From contig NZ_CP038799.1 of NCBI RefSeq assembly GCF_012223425.1, positions 2,790,001 to 2,854,000 on the forward strand: a stretch of 64,000 nt of DNA, written 5' to 3'. The notes beneath the pieces are model-generated. The model ran no database searches and was not told where the DNA came from. It saw nothing but the letters and a program-made list of their open reading frames with translations. A program made the translations under genes and the position numbers. Every line of letters starts with the position of its first letter. Within the stretch, counting starts at the first letter, position 1. Positions 7,793 through 14,913 of the stretch are shown here, piece after piece. Source of the DNA: Mycolicibacterium frederiksbergense. GTDB taxonomy: Bacteria > Actinomycetota > Actinomycetes > Mycobacteriales > Mycobacteriaceae.

Positions 7793-8191
7793 TCAGCCGT
7801 CGAGATTTTCCCGGCGACGCAGCTCGTCGACCTTGAGGGCAAGATCCTGCTGGGACTCGGGGGACAGGCCGACGGTGCGTGCGGCGATGCGGCGCACGCC
7901 CTCGTCGCGCATGCTGGCCAGCCAGGTCAGTTCCTTGTCCAGCTTCTCGTAGTACTCGTCGTCGGTGAAGTACGCCGGCTTGATCCGGAAGAAGTTGGCC
8001 AGGGCGGCCATGGTCGTCACGGACGGGTTGGTGCGGTTGCCGGACCGCAGCTGCGAAAGGTAAGGAGCGGACATCGTGACACCCTCTGCCTTGAGTGCGC
8101 CGATCACCTCAGCGGATGTGTGCGGCCCGCGCCCAGGAGGGTAAACCGTATCGAAGAGGCGGTTCAGTCGGGCGGCGAACGTCTTGCTCAT
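7793..8191 (-). CDS. espR: EspR nucleoid-associated XRE-family regulator
   Basis: The protein is 132 residues, the same length as M. tuberculosis EspR. Its N-terminal half is nearly identical to it from memory (TFAARLNRLFDTVYPPGRGP, YLSQLRSGNRTNPS, FFRIKPAYFTDDEYYEKLDKEL). The helix-turn-helix spans about residues 25-75, with MSAPYLSQLRSG as recognition region. The C-terminal half (ASMRDEGVRRIAARTVGL, then DELRRRENLDG) forms the dimerisation module. EspR binds DNA widely, acts as a nucleoid-associated regulator, and controls the espACD locus and cell-wall genes. A strong GGAGG site precedes the start. The 3' end faces the membrane-protein gene across a hairpin. Four copies of an EspR-like motif lie upstream, suggesting autoregulation. 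Confidence 0.95.
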   Translation of the reverse strand: MSKTFAARLNRLFDTVYPPGRGPHTSAEVIGALKAEGVTMSAPYLSQLRSGNRTNPSVTTMAALANFFRIKPAYFTDDEYYEKLDKELTWLASMRDEGVRRIAARTVGLSPESQQDLALKVDELRRRENLDG

Positions 8192-8694
8192 CTAACTTTC
8201 CTCCACATGGCCTACGAGCTGTCTGCAATAGGTTCGTATTTGCTGATCATCGTAGCGAGTGATCTCGCCACAACCAAGTGCAAACCACAGAAAAGTAACA
8301 CTACCCTGCTCAAAGGGTCGCTGCAGGGTCCTGTAGCAGCACGTCAACCTCGCGCCCACGCTGCGACGTTGTGATCTGGCGAACCGAAAACTAACGGCCG
8401 CGCTGTTTTGCCGAGATCCGTTGATCTTGATGTGTTGTCACAGTAACCCCATAGCTGACCGGCAGCGTTCGGGCGTCGCACAGCAAATCTGCACTTCACC
8501 TTTGCTGTCAGTACCGGCGAAGTGGGGGACGGGTAGACATCGGCGGGCCCTGAGTTGAGGACACAATTGCTGAGCTCGGCATCTGCCGGACGCGGCATCG
8601 TGGCCGAACCGTGGCCGAAATGTTATGAAGAGGTTTGCTGAGCCTACGCTCGGCGGAGCGTGGGAAGAGGTGGCCCCGCGAAAGGAGCCGAGGG
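8192..8694. other. 503-bp non-coding region upstream of espR (3' of the Rv3847-like gene)
   Basis: I see no convincing gene here: the short open frames have no ribosome sites, no family match and compositions typical of shadow frames. The region is AT-richer than its surroundings in its espR-proximal half and carries four copies of TTTGCTG or its complement. It must contain the espR promoter and probably a long leader. Confidence 0.6.
8239..8640. promoter_or_regulatory. Four EspR-like TTTGCTG motifs
   Basis: Exact TTTGCTG occurs at 8239-8245, 8501-8507 and 8634-8640 on the plus strand and at 8481-8487 on the minus strand. TTTGC[TC][GA] is the motif I recall for EspR in M. tuberculosis binding studies, and EspR binds long regions with several sites. 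All four lie between espR and the next gene upstream. Confidence 0.5.
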
Positions 8695-9228
8695 CTATGC
8701 GGCCAGCAGCATGGCCAGGATCGCGGTGTCGGGATGGCTGATCGGGTCGACGCCCACCCGGCTCACCATCGAGGTGATGGTGCCATCGGCCTCGGCCTCG
8801 ACCCAGGCGGCGCGGTGCTCCAGGCCCAGATGGGGGATGCCGGGCAACAACACGCACCCCGACGCCGCGCCGGCGCATTCGGGCAGTGACGGTGTGGTCT
8901 CCGAGGGCGGGTGCAGCATCAGCAGCGCCGCGGGCTGATGGTCGGCGAAGAAACCCGGCGGAACCGCGGATTCACCGACGACAGGGCCCTCCGCCAGCAC
9001 CAGGCCGACGGTGCCGGGCTCCGGTTTCTCGGGAAGTTCCTCGCGGACACCGAAAATCGTTGTGGTGGACAGCAGCCCGGGCAGTGACGCCACCCGGACC
9101 GCGACGATGAGCAGTTGTGCCCACTCCTTGGTGGAATCCGGCCAACGGCCCGACACCACGAATCCCTTGAGGGTGCCCCGCGAATGGAACGGTGCGATCT
9201 CCACCGCTCTACCTGCTCCGGTGTCCAT
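8695..9228 (-). CDS. Conserved mycobacterial protein (Rv3847-like), unknown function
   Basis: ATG 9228 with GGGAGG just upstream gives 177 residues, exactly the length of Rv3847; an in-frame extension to 9330 lacks support. The protein begins MDTGAGRAVEIAPFHSRGTL and contains LLSTTTIFGVREELPEKP, HPPSETTPSLPECAGAASGC and a C-terminal ISHPDTAILAMLLAA. I see no catalytic motif, signal peptide or membrane helix. Its position between sodA and espR is conserved with M. tuberculosis. It shares strand with both, but a terminator follows sodA and 500 bp separate it from espR, so it is probably transcribed alone. Confidence 0.8.
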   Translation of the reverse strand: MDTGAGRAVEIAPFHSRGTLKGFVVSGRWPDSTKEWAQLLIVAVRVASLPGLLSTTTIFGVREELPEKPEPGTVGLVLAEGPVVGESAVPPGFFADHQPAALLMLHPPSETTPSLPECAGAASGCVLLPGIPHLGLEHRAAWVEAEADGTITSMVSRVGVDPISHPDTAILAMLLAA

Positions 9229-9361
9229 GTGGCCTCCCGACAGTGGTGCTTGCTGGTAACCGCCTCCGACACTGCTGTGGGTCGCTGTGCACAGGATGCG
9301 GTAGGCCGGCACTGGCACGCAAGAGGACACGAGTGCCAGAACAGCGGATGTACGAAAAGTA

Positions 9362-9395
9362 AAGAGCCCCGCGTGCCGAAGCGCGCGGGGCTCTT
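9362..9395 (-). terminator. sodA rho-independent-type terminator
   Basis: AAGAGCCCCGCG (9362-9373) pairs perfectly with CGCGGGGCTCTT (9384-9395) around a 10-nt loop. On the minus strand the stem begins 20 nt after the sodA stop and is followed by TTTACTTTT, a U-rich tail. Confidence 0.88.
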
Positions 9396-9414
9396 GACGT
9401 GAGAGGAGGTGAAC

Positions 9415-10038
9415 TCAGCCGAAGATGAGTCCGCCGGTGTTCGCGGTGGCCTTGGCGTAGCGGTCCTGGACGTCGGCCCAGTTGACGACGTTCCAGAAGG
9501 CCTTGACGTAGTCGGCCTTGACGTTTTTGTACTGCAGGTAGAAGGCGTGCTCCCACATGTCGACCTGCAGCAGCGGGATGATGCCCAGGGGCACGTTGGC
9601 CTGCTGATCGTAGAGCTGGAAGGTCAGCAGGCGCTGGCCCAAGCTGTCGTAGCCCAGCACGGCCCAGCCCGATCCCTGCAGGCCGTTGGCCGCGGCGGTG
9701 AACTGGGCGCGGAACTTGTCGAAGGATCCGAACTGGTCGTCGATGGCGGCGGCCAGTTCGCCTTCGGGCTTGTCGCCGCCGTTGGGGGACAGGTTCTTCC
9801 ACCAGATGCTGTGGTTGACGTGTCCGCCGAGGTGGAAGGCGAGGTTCTTCTCGTTGAGGAAGATCGCCGACTGGTCGTCGCCGGCGCGGGCTTCTTCGAG
9901 CTTGGCCAGGGCGTCATTGAGGCCCTTGACATAGGTGGCGTGGTGCTTGCTGTGGTGGATCTCGTTGATCTGCCCGGAAATGTGGGGCTCCAGCGCGCCA
10001 TAGTCGTAATCGAGTTCTGGCAGTGTGTATTCAGCCAC
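9415..10038 (-). CDS. sodA: Superoxide dismutase (Fe/Mn family)
   Basis: This 207-residue enzyme converts superoxide to oxygen and hydrogen peroxide. Metal ligands are visible at His28 (EIHHSKHH), His76 (GGHVNHSIWW), Asp160 and His164 (VDMWEHAFYLQY), the same numbering as M. tuberculosis SodA. Position 145 is Gln (YDQQAN). The M. tuberculosis iron enzyme has His there, while Gln is found in manganese enzymes of rapid growers, so manganese is the more likely metal. The start is GTG 10038 after an AGGAAGG ribosome site. No classical signal peptide is present; mycobacterial SodA is nonetheless found outside cells (SecA2-dependent in M. tuberculosis). A strong terminator follows. Confidence 0.96.
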   Translation of the reverse strand: MAEYTLPELDYDYGALEPHISGQINEIHHSKHHATYVKGLNDALAKLEEARAGDDQSAIFLNEKNLAFHLGGHVNHSIWWKNLSPNGGDKPEGELAAAIDDQFGSFDKFRAQFTAAANGLQGSGWAVLGYDSLGQRLLTFQLYDQQANVPLGIIPLLQVDMWEHAFYLQYKNVKADYVKAFWNVVNWADVQDRYAKATANTGGLIFG

Positions 10039-10181
10039 TGGGTTCCTTCCTAATCATGGATCGCGAGGGAGTTCGGCGTCGCGTATATCGACAACAAGCT
10101 CGACCTCAACCTTGGTCCATACCCGCGTGCACCGCAAGGACGGGGGTTCCCGTCAGGGATCCGCCGAAACCTCGGAGGCGG

Positions 10182-10334
10182 TCAGAGCAAGACGATGGCT
10201 GCCAGGACGCCCAGCAGCACGAGCGCGATCACCGAGGCGCGAATGAGGGCAACGACCTGGTTGTTGGTGTACTGGCGCGAGGACTGCCAATCAGACGACG
10301 TCCCCGAACCCGGACCAAGCGGGTGTGCTGCCAT
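10182..10334 (-). CDS. Small single-pass membrane protein (50 residues)
   Basis: The true gene is the last part of a longer open frame. ATG 10334 has AGGAG upstream and encodes MAAHPLGPGSGTSSDWQSSR, then a single helix (VVALIRASVIALVLLGVLAAIVLL) at the very C-terminus. It lies 143 bp upstream of sodA on the same strand. The tail-anchored form with a short hydrophilic N-terminus recalls small mycobacterial membrane peptides of unknown function. No family name is assigned. Confidence 0.65.
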   Translation of the reverse strand: MAAHPLGPGSGTSSDWQSSRQYTNNQVVALIRASVIALVLLGVLAAIVLL

Positions 10335-10738
10335 CACAAGCTCCTGACCTGCACGATCAAACCATCCCCCAGTGAGATCTGTCACACGGTGTGTTGTGAC
10401 GCCGATCATAGACCTTGTTTCGCCCGCAGAAAAATCGGGCCCGGGCGGGGGTCCGCGATCGAATCCGGCCGATCCGGATGTCCGCCGCCGAGATCGTCGG
10501 AGCCTGATCATTTTGCTCAGGCCGCTTTTGAAGCTGTTGATCATGCCCGGCTGTGAACCCCGGTTTATCCACAGGTACTGGACAGAAGTCCAGGGAAACC
10601 GGCGGAGTGGGGGTGCCGCAGCCTGTGGATGAACCTGTGGAAACTGTGGATAGCGTCGAAATTGCTGTCGCGGTGCGACACATTGCGCCACGCGGGAATC
10701 TGGTGCGACCGGATGCCGTGCGTGCCAGCATGGACGGC
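10335..10738. other. 404-bp non-coding divergent region between the small membrane protein and the rhodanese gene
   Basis: No convincing gene is seen. The region holds the two divergent promoters, a short hairpin (CTGGAC/GTCCAG, 10578-10593) and a group of DnaA-box-like 9-mers at 10565-10653. Confidence 0.55.
10565..10653. other. Cluster of four DnaA-box-like 9-mers
   Basis: TTATCCACA at 10565-10573 matches the bacterial consensus DnaA box exactly. On the opposite strand are TGTGGATGA (10624-10632), TGTGGAAAC (10636-10644) and TGTGGATAG (10645-10653), spaced 12 and 9 bp apart. No dnaA or dnaN gene is near, so this is not the usual oriC. It may bind DnaA as a titration or regulatory site. Confidence 0.45.
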
Positions 10739-11077
10739 ATGTCCGACGATGTGATGCAGATCGAGGTCGGTGCGTTGCCACTGACCCTCGACGACTCGGT
10801 GGTGCTGCTCGACGTGCGGGAGCCCGACGAATGGCAGCGCGGCCACGTGACCGGTGCCCAGCACATTCCGATGGCAGATGTCCCCGCCCGCATCGACGAG
10901 ATCGACCGGGATGCCACCCTCTACGTGATCTGCCACGCCGGTGGGCGCTCCCAGCGGGTCGCGCAGTATCTCGCCCGCAACGGCTTCGAACCGATCAACG
11001 TGACGGGCGGCATGTTGTCCTGGGCGCAGGCCGGGCGACCGGTGCGTGCCGACGACGGCAGCGCCGGCACCGTCTGA
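10739..11077 (+). CDS. Single-domain rhodanese-like sulfurtransferase
   Basis: ATG 10739 (MSDDVMQIEV) gives 112 residues, the usual size for a single rhodanese domain; the open frame extends further upstream without family features. The domain shows LLDVREPDEWQRGHVTGAQHIPM (CDC25/rhodanese entry motif) and the active loop VICHAGGRSQRVAQYLA with catalytic Cys, then NVTGGMLSWAQAG. Such proteins carry persulfide sulfur in the cytoplasm for thiolation or detoxification; the acceptor is unknown. The DUF4328 gene starts 20 bp after its stop on the same strand but appears to have its own leaderless promoter. Confidence 0.88.
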   Translation: MSDDVMQIEVGALPLTLDDSVVLLDVREPDEWQRGHVTGAQHIPMADVPARIDEIDRDATLYVICHAGGRSQRVAQYLARNGFEPINVTGGMLSWAQAGRPVRADDGSAGTV

Positions 11078-11085
11078 GCGCGTCG

Positions 11086-11091
11086 TAGGCT
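11086..11091 (+). promoter_or_regulatory. Putative -10 element, DUF4328 gene (leaderless start)
   Basis: TAGGCT (TANNNT type) lies 6 nt before GTG 11098 and there is no ribosome site, so transcription probably starts at or next to the start codon. Confidence 0.5.
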
Positions 11092-11097
11092 GGTCCG

Positions 11098-12137
11098 GTG
11101 ATCCAGGTCTGTGCCCAATGCGGGACGCGGTGGAATGTGCGCGACCGCCAGCGGGTCTGGTGCCCGCGCTGCCGTGGCACGCTGCTGGCCCCGGGGCGCA
11201 GGGCGCTGCGGGAACCACGGCGCCGCCGGTCGCCGGTCGGCCCGCCACGGGCCAACCGGGCCGCGCGCCCGCCGGGTACCGCTGGATCGCGGTGCGCCCC
11301 GGTGCGCCACCGGCGCAGCGCCGCAAACGTGCGCCGCTGGGACCCACGCCGCGGTACTCCCAGATTCCGCGCTGGGGTCTGTATGAACGCTTCGACGACG
11401 AGGAGGCGGCCGACCAGGTCACTGCCGGGCGCAGCGCCCCGTCATCGGCACTGGTGCGCCGCACCGTCGTCATCACCATGGCGCTGTTGGGTGCGGCGGC
11501 CGCGCTGCACGTGATCCGGTACGGCCTGCTGTTGATCAACCGCACCGTCCTGCTGGATCCGATCGTCGCGGCGCTGGCGACCTGGCTGCCGGTGTTGGCG
11601 AGTGTGGCGGCGTTCTTCGCCGTGGTGGCCACCACCCTGGTGCTGACCAACTGGCTGATCGCCCGCCGGGCGGCCGCCTACGCACATGTGGGCAGCCCGG
11701 ACCCGCGCAGCCCGCGGGAGCTGTGGGCGGGCTGTCTGATCCCGTTGGTGAACCTCGTGCTCGCACCGGTCTTCGTGATCGAACTCGCTCGCGCCGAGCA
11801 GCGCACCGGGTTACGCATCATCAGCTGGTGGATCACCTGGTTCGTCAGCTACGCGCTGTCGACGGCATCCATCGTCACCACGGTGCTGACGGTCTTCTAC
11901 GACGGTGCCCAGCGCATTGCCGACAACACCGTGATCACCACCATCGCCTACCTGATCGCACTGGCAGCGTTGCTGTTGGCGCTTCAGGTGTATCAGGGCT
12001 TCGAACGACAGCCGGTGGATCGGCCGTCGCGACGCTGGGTGATGGTCGCGGCAGGGCAACCGCCTGCCGAGCAGGAGCGTGCGGCCGACGAATCCGTCGT
12101 TCCGGTTGAGGCCGAGGACCGGAACCCGGCAGCATAG
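11098..12137 (+). pseudogene. DUF4328 membrane protein with N-terminal zinc ribbon (Rv3843c-like), single-base frameshift
   Basis: The gene starts at GTG 11098 and encodes a zinc ribbon, CAQCGTRWNVRDRQRVWCPRC (two CxxC), then LLAPG. The rest of the family sequence (APAGYRWIAVRPGAPPAQRR, four to six membrane helices with ELWAGCLIPLVNLVLAPVFVIELA, GFERQPVDRP) continues in the frame that begins one base earlier. The switch falls at CCCCGGGG, 11189-11196. One missing base there would restore a single 346-residue product, which is the layout I remember for mycobacterial orthologues. It may be a sequencing or assembly error, a real mutation, or recoding; the downstream frame looks fully conserved, which favours a recent or artefactual change. 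The function of the family is unknown. Confidence 0.75.
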
Positions 12138-12141
12138 CCAT

Positions 12142-12981
12142 ATGACCGCGGGGGACGCTGAGACTGCCGGAACGGCCACGACGGGTCACCCGTTCGTCGT
12201 GGCGCACCGCGGCGCCTCCGCCGACCGGCCCGAACACACCGTCGCTGCCTACGAACTCGCCCTGCAGGAGGGTGCCGACGGCGTCGAGTGCGACGTCCGA
12301 CTGACCCGCGACGGCCACCTCGTCTGCGTGCACGATCGCCGGGTCGACCGAACATCGGACGGGTCGGGGCTGGTCTCGGAGATGACGCTCGCCGAACTGC
12401 GTGAGCTGGATTTCGGTTCCTGGCATGCCGGCCGACGGGACAGCGATGCCGGCGGCGACACCGGGCTGTTGACCCTGGATACCCTGCTCACGCTGGTGCT
12501 GGACACGAAACGGCCGGTGAAAATCTTCATCGAGACCAAGCATCCGGTGCGGTATGGAGCGCTGGTGGAGAGCAAGGTGCTGGCTTTGCTGCACCGTTAC
12601 GGGATCGCCGCCCCGGCATCGGCGGACCTGGCCAGGGCGGTGGTGATGTCCTTCTCGGCGGCCGCGGTATGGCGGATCCGGCGCGCCGCGCCGATGCTGC
12701 CGACCGTGCTGCTCGGTGAGACCTCGCGCTACCTGGGCGGTGGCGCCGCGACCACGGTCGGTGCGACCGCGGTGGGCCCGTCCATCGCCACGCTGCGTGA
12801 GCACCCGGAACTCGTCGATCGCGCGGCCGCCCAGGGACGGGCCCTGTACTGCTGGACCGTCGACCATTACGAGGATGTCCGGTACTGCCGGGATGTCGGG
12901 GTGGCGTGGGTCGCCACGAATCATCCCGGCCGTACCAAGGACTGGCTGGAGAACGGGCTCACCGGGGCCGGTCGGGACTGA
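12142..12981 (+). CDS. glpQ1: Glycerophosphodiester phosphodiesterase
   Basis: ATG 12142 gives 279 residues (M. tuberculosis GlpQ1: about 274). The GDPD TIM-barrel signature is clear: VVAHRGASADRPEHTVAAYELAL (catalytic His-Arg-Gly), GADGVECDVRLTRDG (metal-binding Glu and Asp), VCVHDRRVDRT (second catalytic His), then FIETKHP and YCWTVDH at the C-terminal side. The enzyme hydrolyses deacylated phospholipid diesters to glycerol 3-phosphate and an alcohol. No signal peptide is evident, so it is probably cytoplasmic. The start lies 4 bp after the DUF4328 stop, suggesting one transcript. It converges on bfrB with only one base between stops. Confidence 0.93.
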   Translation: MTAGDAETAGTATTGHPFVVAHRGASADRPEHTVAAYELALQEGADGVECDVRLTRDGHLVCVHDRRVDRTSDGSGLVSEMTLAELRELDFGSWHAGRRDSDAGGDTGLLTLDTLLTLVLDTKRPVKIFIETKHPVRYGALVESKVLALLHRYGIAAPASADLARAVVMSFSAAAVWRIRRAAPMLPTVLLGETSRYLGGGAATTVGATAVGPSIATLREHPELVDRAAAQGRALYCWTVDHYEDVRYCRDVGVAWVATNHPGRTKDWLENGLTGAGRD

Positions 12982-12982
12982 A

Positions 12983-13528
12983 TTACAGGTTGCCGCCTGC
13001 GGCCTTCGGTGCGCTCGGGTCGGCGCCGGCCACCGAAAGTTCACGGGCGACGAAGTCCTCGAGGTGGAACAGATTTGCCCCGGCCCGCTCCGAGATGCGC
13101 ACCAAGGTGGTGATGGTCGCGACCTCTTCGACCTGCTCCTTGAGGAACCACTGCATGAACTGCTCGCCCAGGTAGTCGCCCTCTTCGCGGGCCACACTGG
13201 CCAGCCGGGTGACCTGTTCGGTGACCGCGCGCTCCTGATCGAGGGACAGTCGCAGGGCCTTGGCCGGGGTGTCGAACTGGTTCTGCACCGCGTCGATGCC
13301 GGGGATCTCGACGTCGATGTCGCGGTCGAGCAGGTACTGCACCAACATCATGGCGTGATTGCGCTCCTCGACGGCCTGTGCGTAGAAGTGCTTGGCCAGC
13401 TGCGGCAGATCCGCGCCGTCGAAGTAGACGGCGATGGCGACATACTGCTGCGACGCGGTGAACTCGCTACGAATTTGCTCGCGGAGCAGGGTGTCGAATT
13501 TGGTGTCGTGGGTGTTGGCATCACTCAT
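12983..13528 (-). CDS. bfrB: Ferritin BfrB (iron storage)
   Basis: ATG 13528 (MSDANTHDTKFD) gives 181 residues, the same as M. tuberculosis BfrB. Ferroxidase-centre residues are at the expected positions: Glu22, Glu55 and His58 (AVEERNHAM), Glu99 (LDQERAV), Gln132 and Glu135 (EQVEEV). No Met heme ligand of true bacterioferritins is seen, so this is a non-heme ferritin forming a 24-mer cage that oxidises and stores iron. A 14/19 match to the IdeR iron box lies 53-71 bp upstream. In M. tuberculosis IdeR activates bfrB when iron is plentiful. Confidence 0.95.
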   Translation of the reverse strand: MSDANTHDTKFDTLLREQIRSEFTASQQYVAIAVYFDGADLPQLAKHFYAQAVEERNHAMMLVQYLLDRDIDVEIPGIDAVQNQFDTPAKALRLSLDQERAVTEQVTRLASVAREEGDYLGEQFMQWFLKEQVEEVATITTLVRISERAGANLFHLEDFVARELSVAGADPSAPKAAGGNL

Positions 13529-13580
13529 GCCGACCACAATAGGCCAGGTCAGACGGCGTGTCATCCAAGGTCGCCCTTAA

Positions 13581-13599
13581 TCAGGTTAGCCATTCCTTA
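13581..13599 (-). promoter_or_regulatory. IdeR iron-box-like site upstream of bfrB
   Basis: The 19 bases (plus strand TCAGGTTAGCCATTCCTTA) agree at 14 positions with the iron-box palindrome TTAGGTTAGCCTAACCTAA. The half-site AGGTTAGCC is intact. Confidence 0.6.
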
Positions 13600-13617
13600 C
13601 CGCTGTGATGACCGTTA

Positions 13618-13644
13618 CATCCAGCCAAAATAGTTTGCTGGATG
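13618..13644 (-). terminator. Short hairpin after the LCP gene
   Basis: CATCCAGC (13618-13625) pairs with GCTGGATG (13637-13644) around an 11-nt AT-rich loop. It lies 24 bp past the LCP stop and before the bfrB promoter, so it may end the LCP transcript. Confidence 0.4.
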
Positions 13645-13667
13645 GCTCATGAAACGGCCCTGCGCCC

Positions 13668-14882
13668 TCACGGCTGGTCGGTGTTCACCACGTCTGCCGG
13701 GACCGGTGCATCCTGGGCCAGCGCGCCGAACAGCCGGCCGGCGGCCTCGCTGTCCCAGACGACGATCGATCCCACATCGCTGGTGGTGTATTCGGCGATC
13801 GGGACGGTCGTCGTGGTCAGGTTGTCCTGCAGCGCCCAGGCCAGCCGGGCCAGGTCCCAGACATGCCCACCCGCATCGAGAGTCACCGCGCCGGTGGCAG
13901 CCGTGGCCATGGGGTACCAGCGCAACGGATTGAGCAGCACCGACGGGCTGATCGCACGCGTGAGCAAGGCGGACATGAAGGCCCGCTGATTGGTCATCCG
14001 GTCCAGGTCGGCGCGGGCGGTGGCCCGTGAGCGGACGAAGCCGAGGGCGTTGCGGCCGTCCAGTTCCTGGCAGCCGGCGGGCAGATCGATACCGGCGAGC
14101 GGGTCGCTGATCGGCTCGCCGGGGCACATCGTCACCCCGCCGACCGCGTCGACGAGCTCGGCGAAACCGCCGAATCCGATCTCGGCGTAGTGATCGAGCC
14201 GGAGCCCGGTGGCCTGCTCGACGGTCTGCACCAGCAACGGGGCACCGCCGAAGGCGTAGGCCGCGTTGATCTTGTCCTCGCCGTAGCCCGGGATCGGGAC
14301 GTAGGAGTCGCGCGGCAGCGACACCAGCGTCGGCTGCGTACCGGAGAACAACCCGCCGATGTGCAGTAGCAGCAGGGTGTCGGTGCGGCCGTTGCCGGTG
14401 TCGCCGCCGGTGGCCAGCGTGCCCTGCTCATCGACCGACAGGCCCTGTCTGCTGTCGGAGCCCACCAGTAGCCAGGTGGTGCCGCGGCCCGCCGGCGGCC
14501 GCTCGGGGTAGTCGGCGAGCACGGGTGCGCGCTGCAGTGTCGAGTCGAGCCAGAATGCGCCGGCGACTCCGGCGCAGAGCAGCACCAGCATCGCGGCGAG
14601 CAGCAGCGCGAACCACCGGCGCAGGCGCCGCGGTCTCTTGGTCGACGCCCGCGGCGGGGGAGGCGCCGGAGTTGGGGAGACCGGGCGTCGTGGTGGCGGA
14701 GGCGGCGGGGGTTGCCGCGGCGCGGGCCGCCGCTGAACGGGCGGCCGCGCGGCGGGCGGTACCGGCGGTGTGGGTGGGTTGGGCGGCCAGACCGGGGGCG
14801 GGCGGTGGCGCGGATCGCGGCGGATCTGCTGTGACGGTTCCCGCCGGGGAGCCCCGGGACGATGCGGCGGGTTCTGGTTCAC
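13668..14882 (-). CDS. LytR-CpsA-Psr (LCP) family cell-wall phosphotransferase
   Basis: The protein has 404 residues. The first about 85 are Pro/Arg-rich and cytoplasmic; one membrane helix follows (FALLLAAMLVLLCAGVAGAFW), then the extracellular LCP domain. It shows WLLVGSDSRQGLS, GNGRTDTLLLLHI, TLVSLPRDSYVPIPGYGEDKINAAYAFGG and GFVRSRATARADLDRMTNQRAF, which include the conserved Arg/Asp residues that hold polyprenyl pyrophosphate and Mg. In mycobacteria LCP proteins attach arabinogalactan to peptidoglycan. At the same position M. tuberculosis has only a short homologue (Rv3840), so this copy looks like the full-length form. It is third in the run headed by the iron-box-linked DUF2470 gene. 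Confidence 0.9.
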   Translation of the reverse strand: MNQNPPHRPGAPRREPSQQIRRDPRHRPPPVWPPNPPTPPVPPAARPPVQRRPAPRQPPPPPPPRRPVSPTPAPPPPRASTKRPRRLRRWFALLLAAMLVLLCAGVAGAFWLDSTLQRAPVLADYPERPPAGRGTTWLLVGSDSRQGLSVDEQGTLATGGDTGNGRTDTLLLLHIGGLFSGTQPTLVSLPRDSYVPIPGYGEDKINAAYAFGGAPLLVQTVEQATGLRLDHYAEIGFGGFAELVDAVGGVTMCPGEPISDPLAGIDLPAGCQELDGRNALGFVRSRATARADLDRMTNQRAFMSALLTRAISPSVLLNPLRWYPMATAATGAVTLDAGGHVWDLARLAWALQDNLTTTTVPIAEYTTSDVGSIVVWDSEAAGRLFGALAQDAPVPADVVNTDQP

Positions 14883-14913
14883 ATCTGCGAATGTACTGCT
14901 CGGCGGGTGGTTC

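Noticed and set aside
8344..8598. 84-residue minus-strand open frame upstream of espR
   Set aside because: No ribosome site, no recognisable motif, mixed composition, and it would cover the motif-rich espR regulatory region.
9229..9330. 34-residue N-terminal extension of the Rv3847-like protein
   Set aside because: ATG 9228 has a strong ribosome site and gives exactly the length of the M. tuberculosis orthologue.
10565..10653. A replication origin
   Set aside because: There is a DnaA-box-like cluster but no dnaA, dnaN, recF or AT-rich unwinding region nearby.
10335..10738. Coding N-terminal extensions of the rhodanese gene and the small membrane protein
   Set aside because: The extended frames cross DnaA-box-like and hairpin sequences, lack family similarity, and better starts exist at 10739 and 10334.
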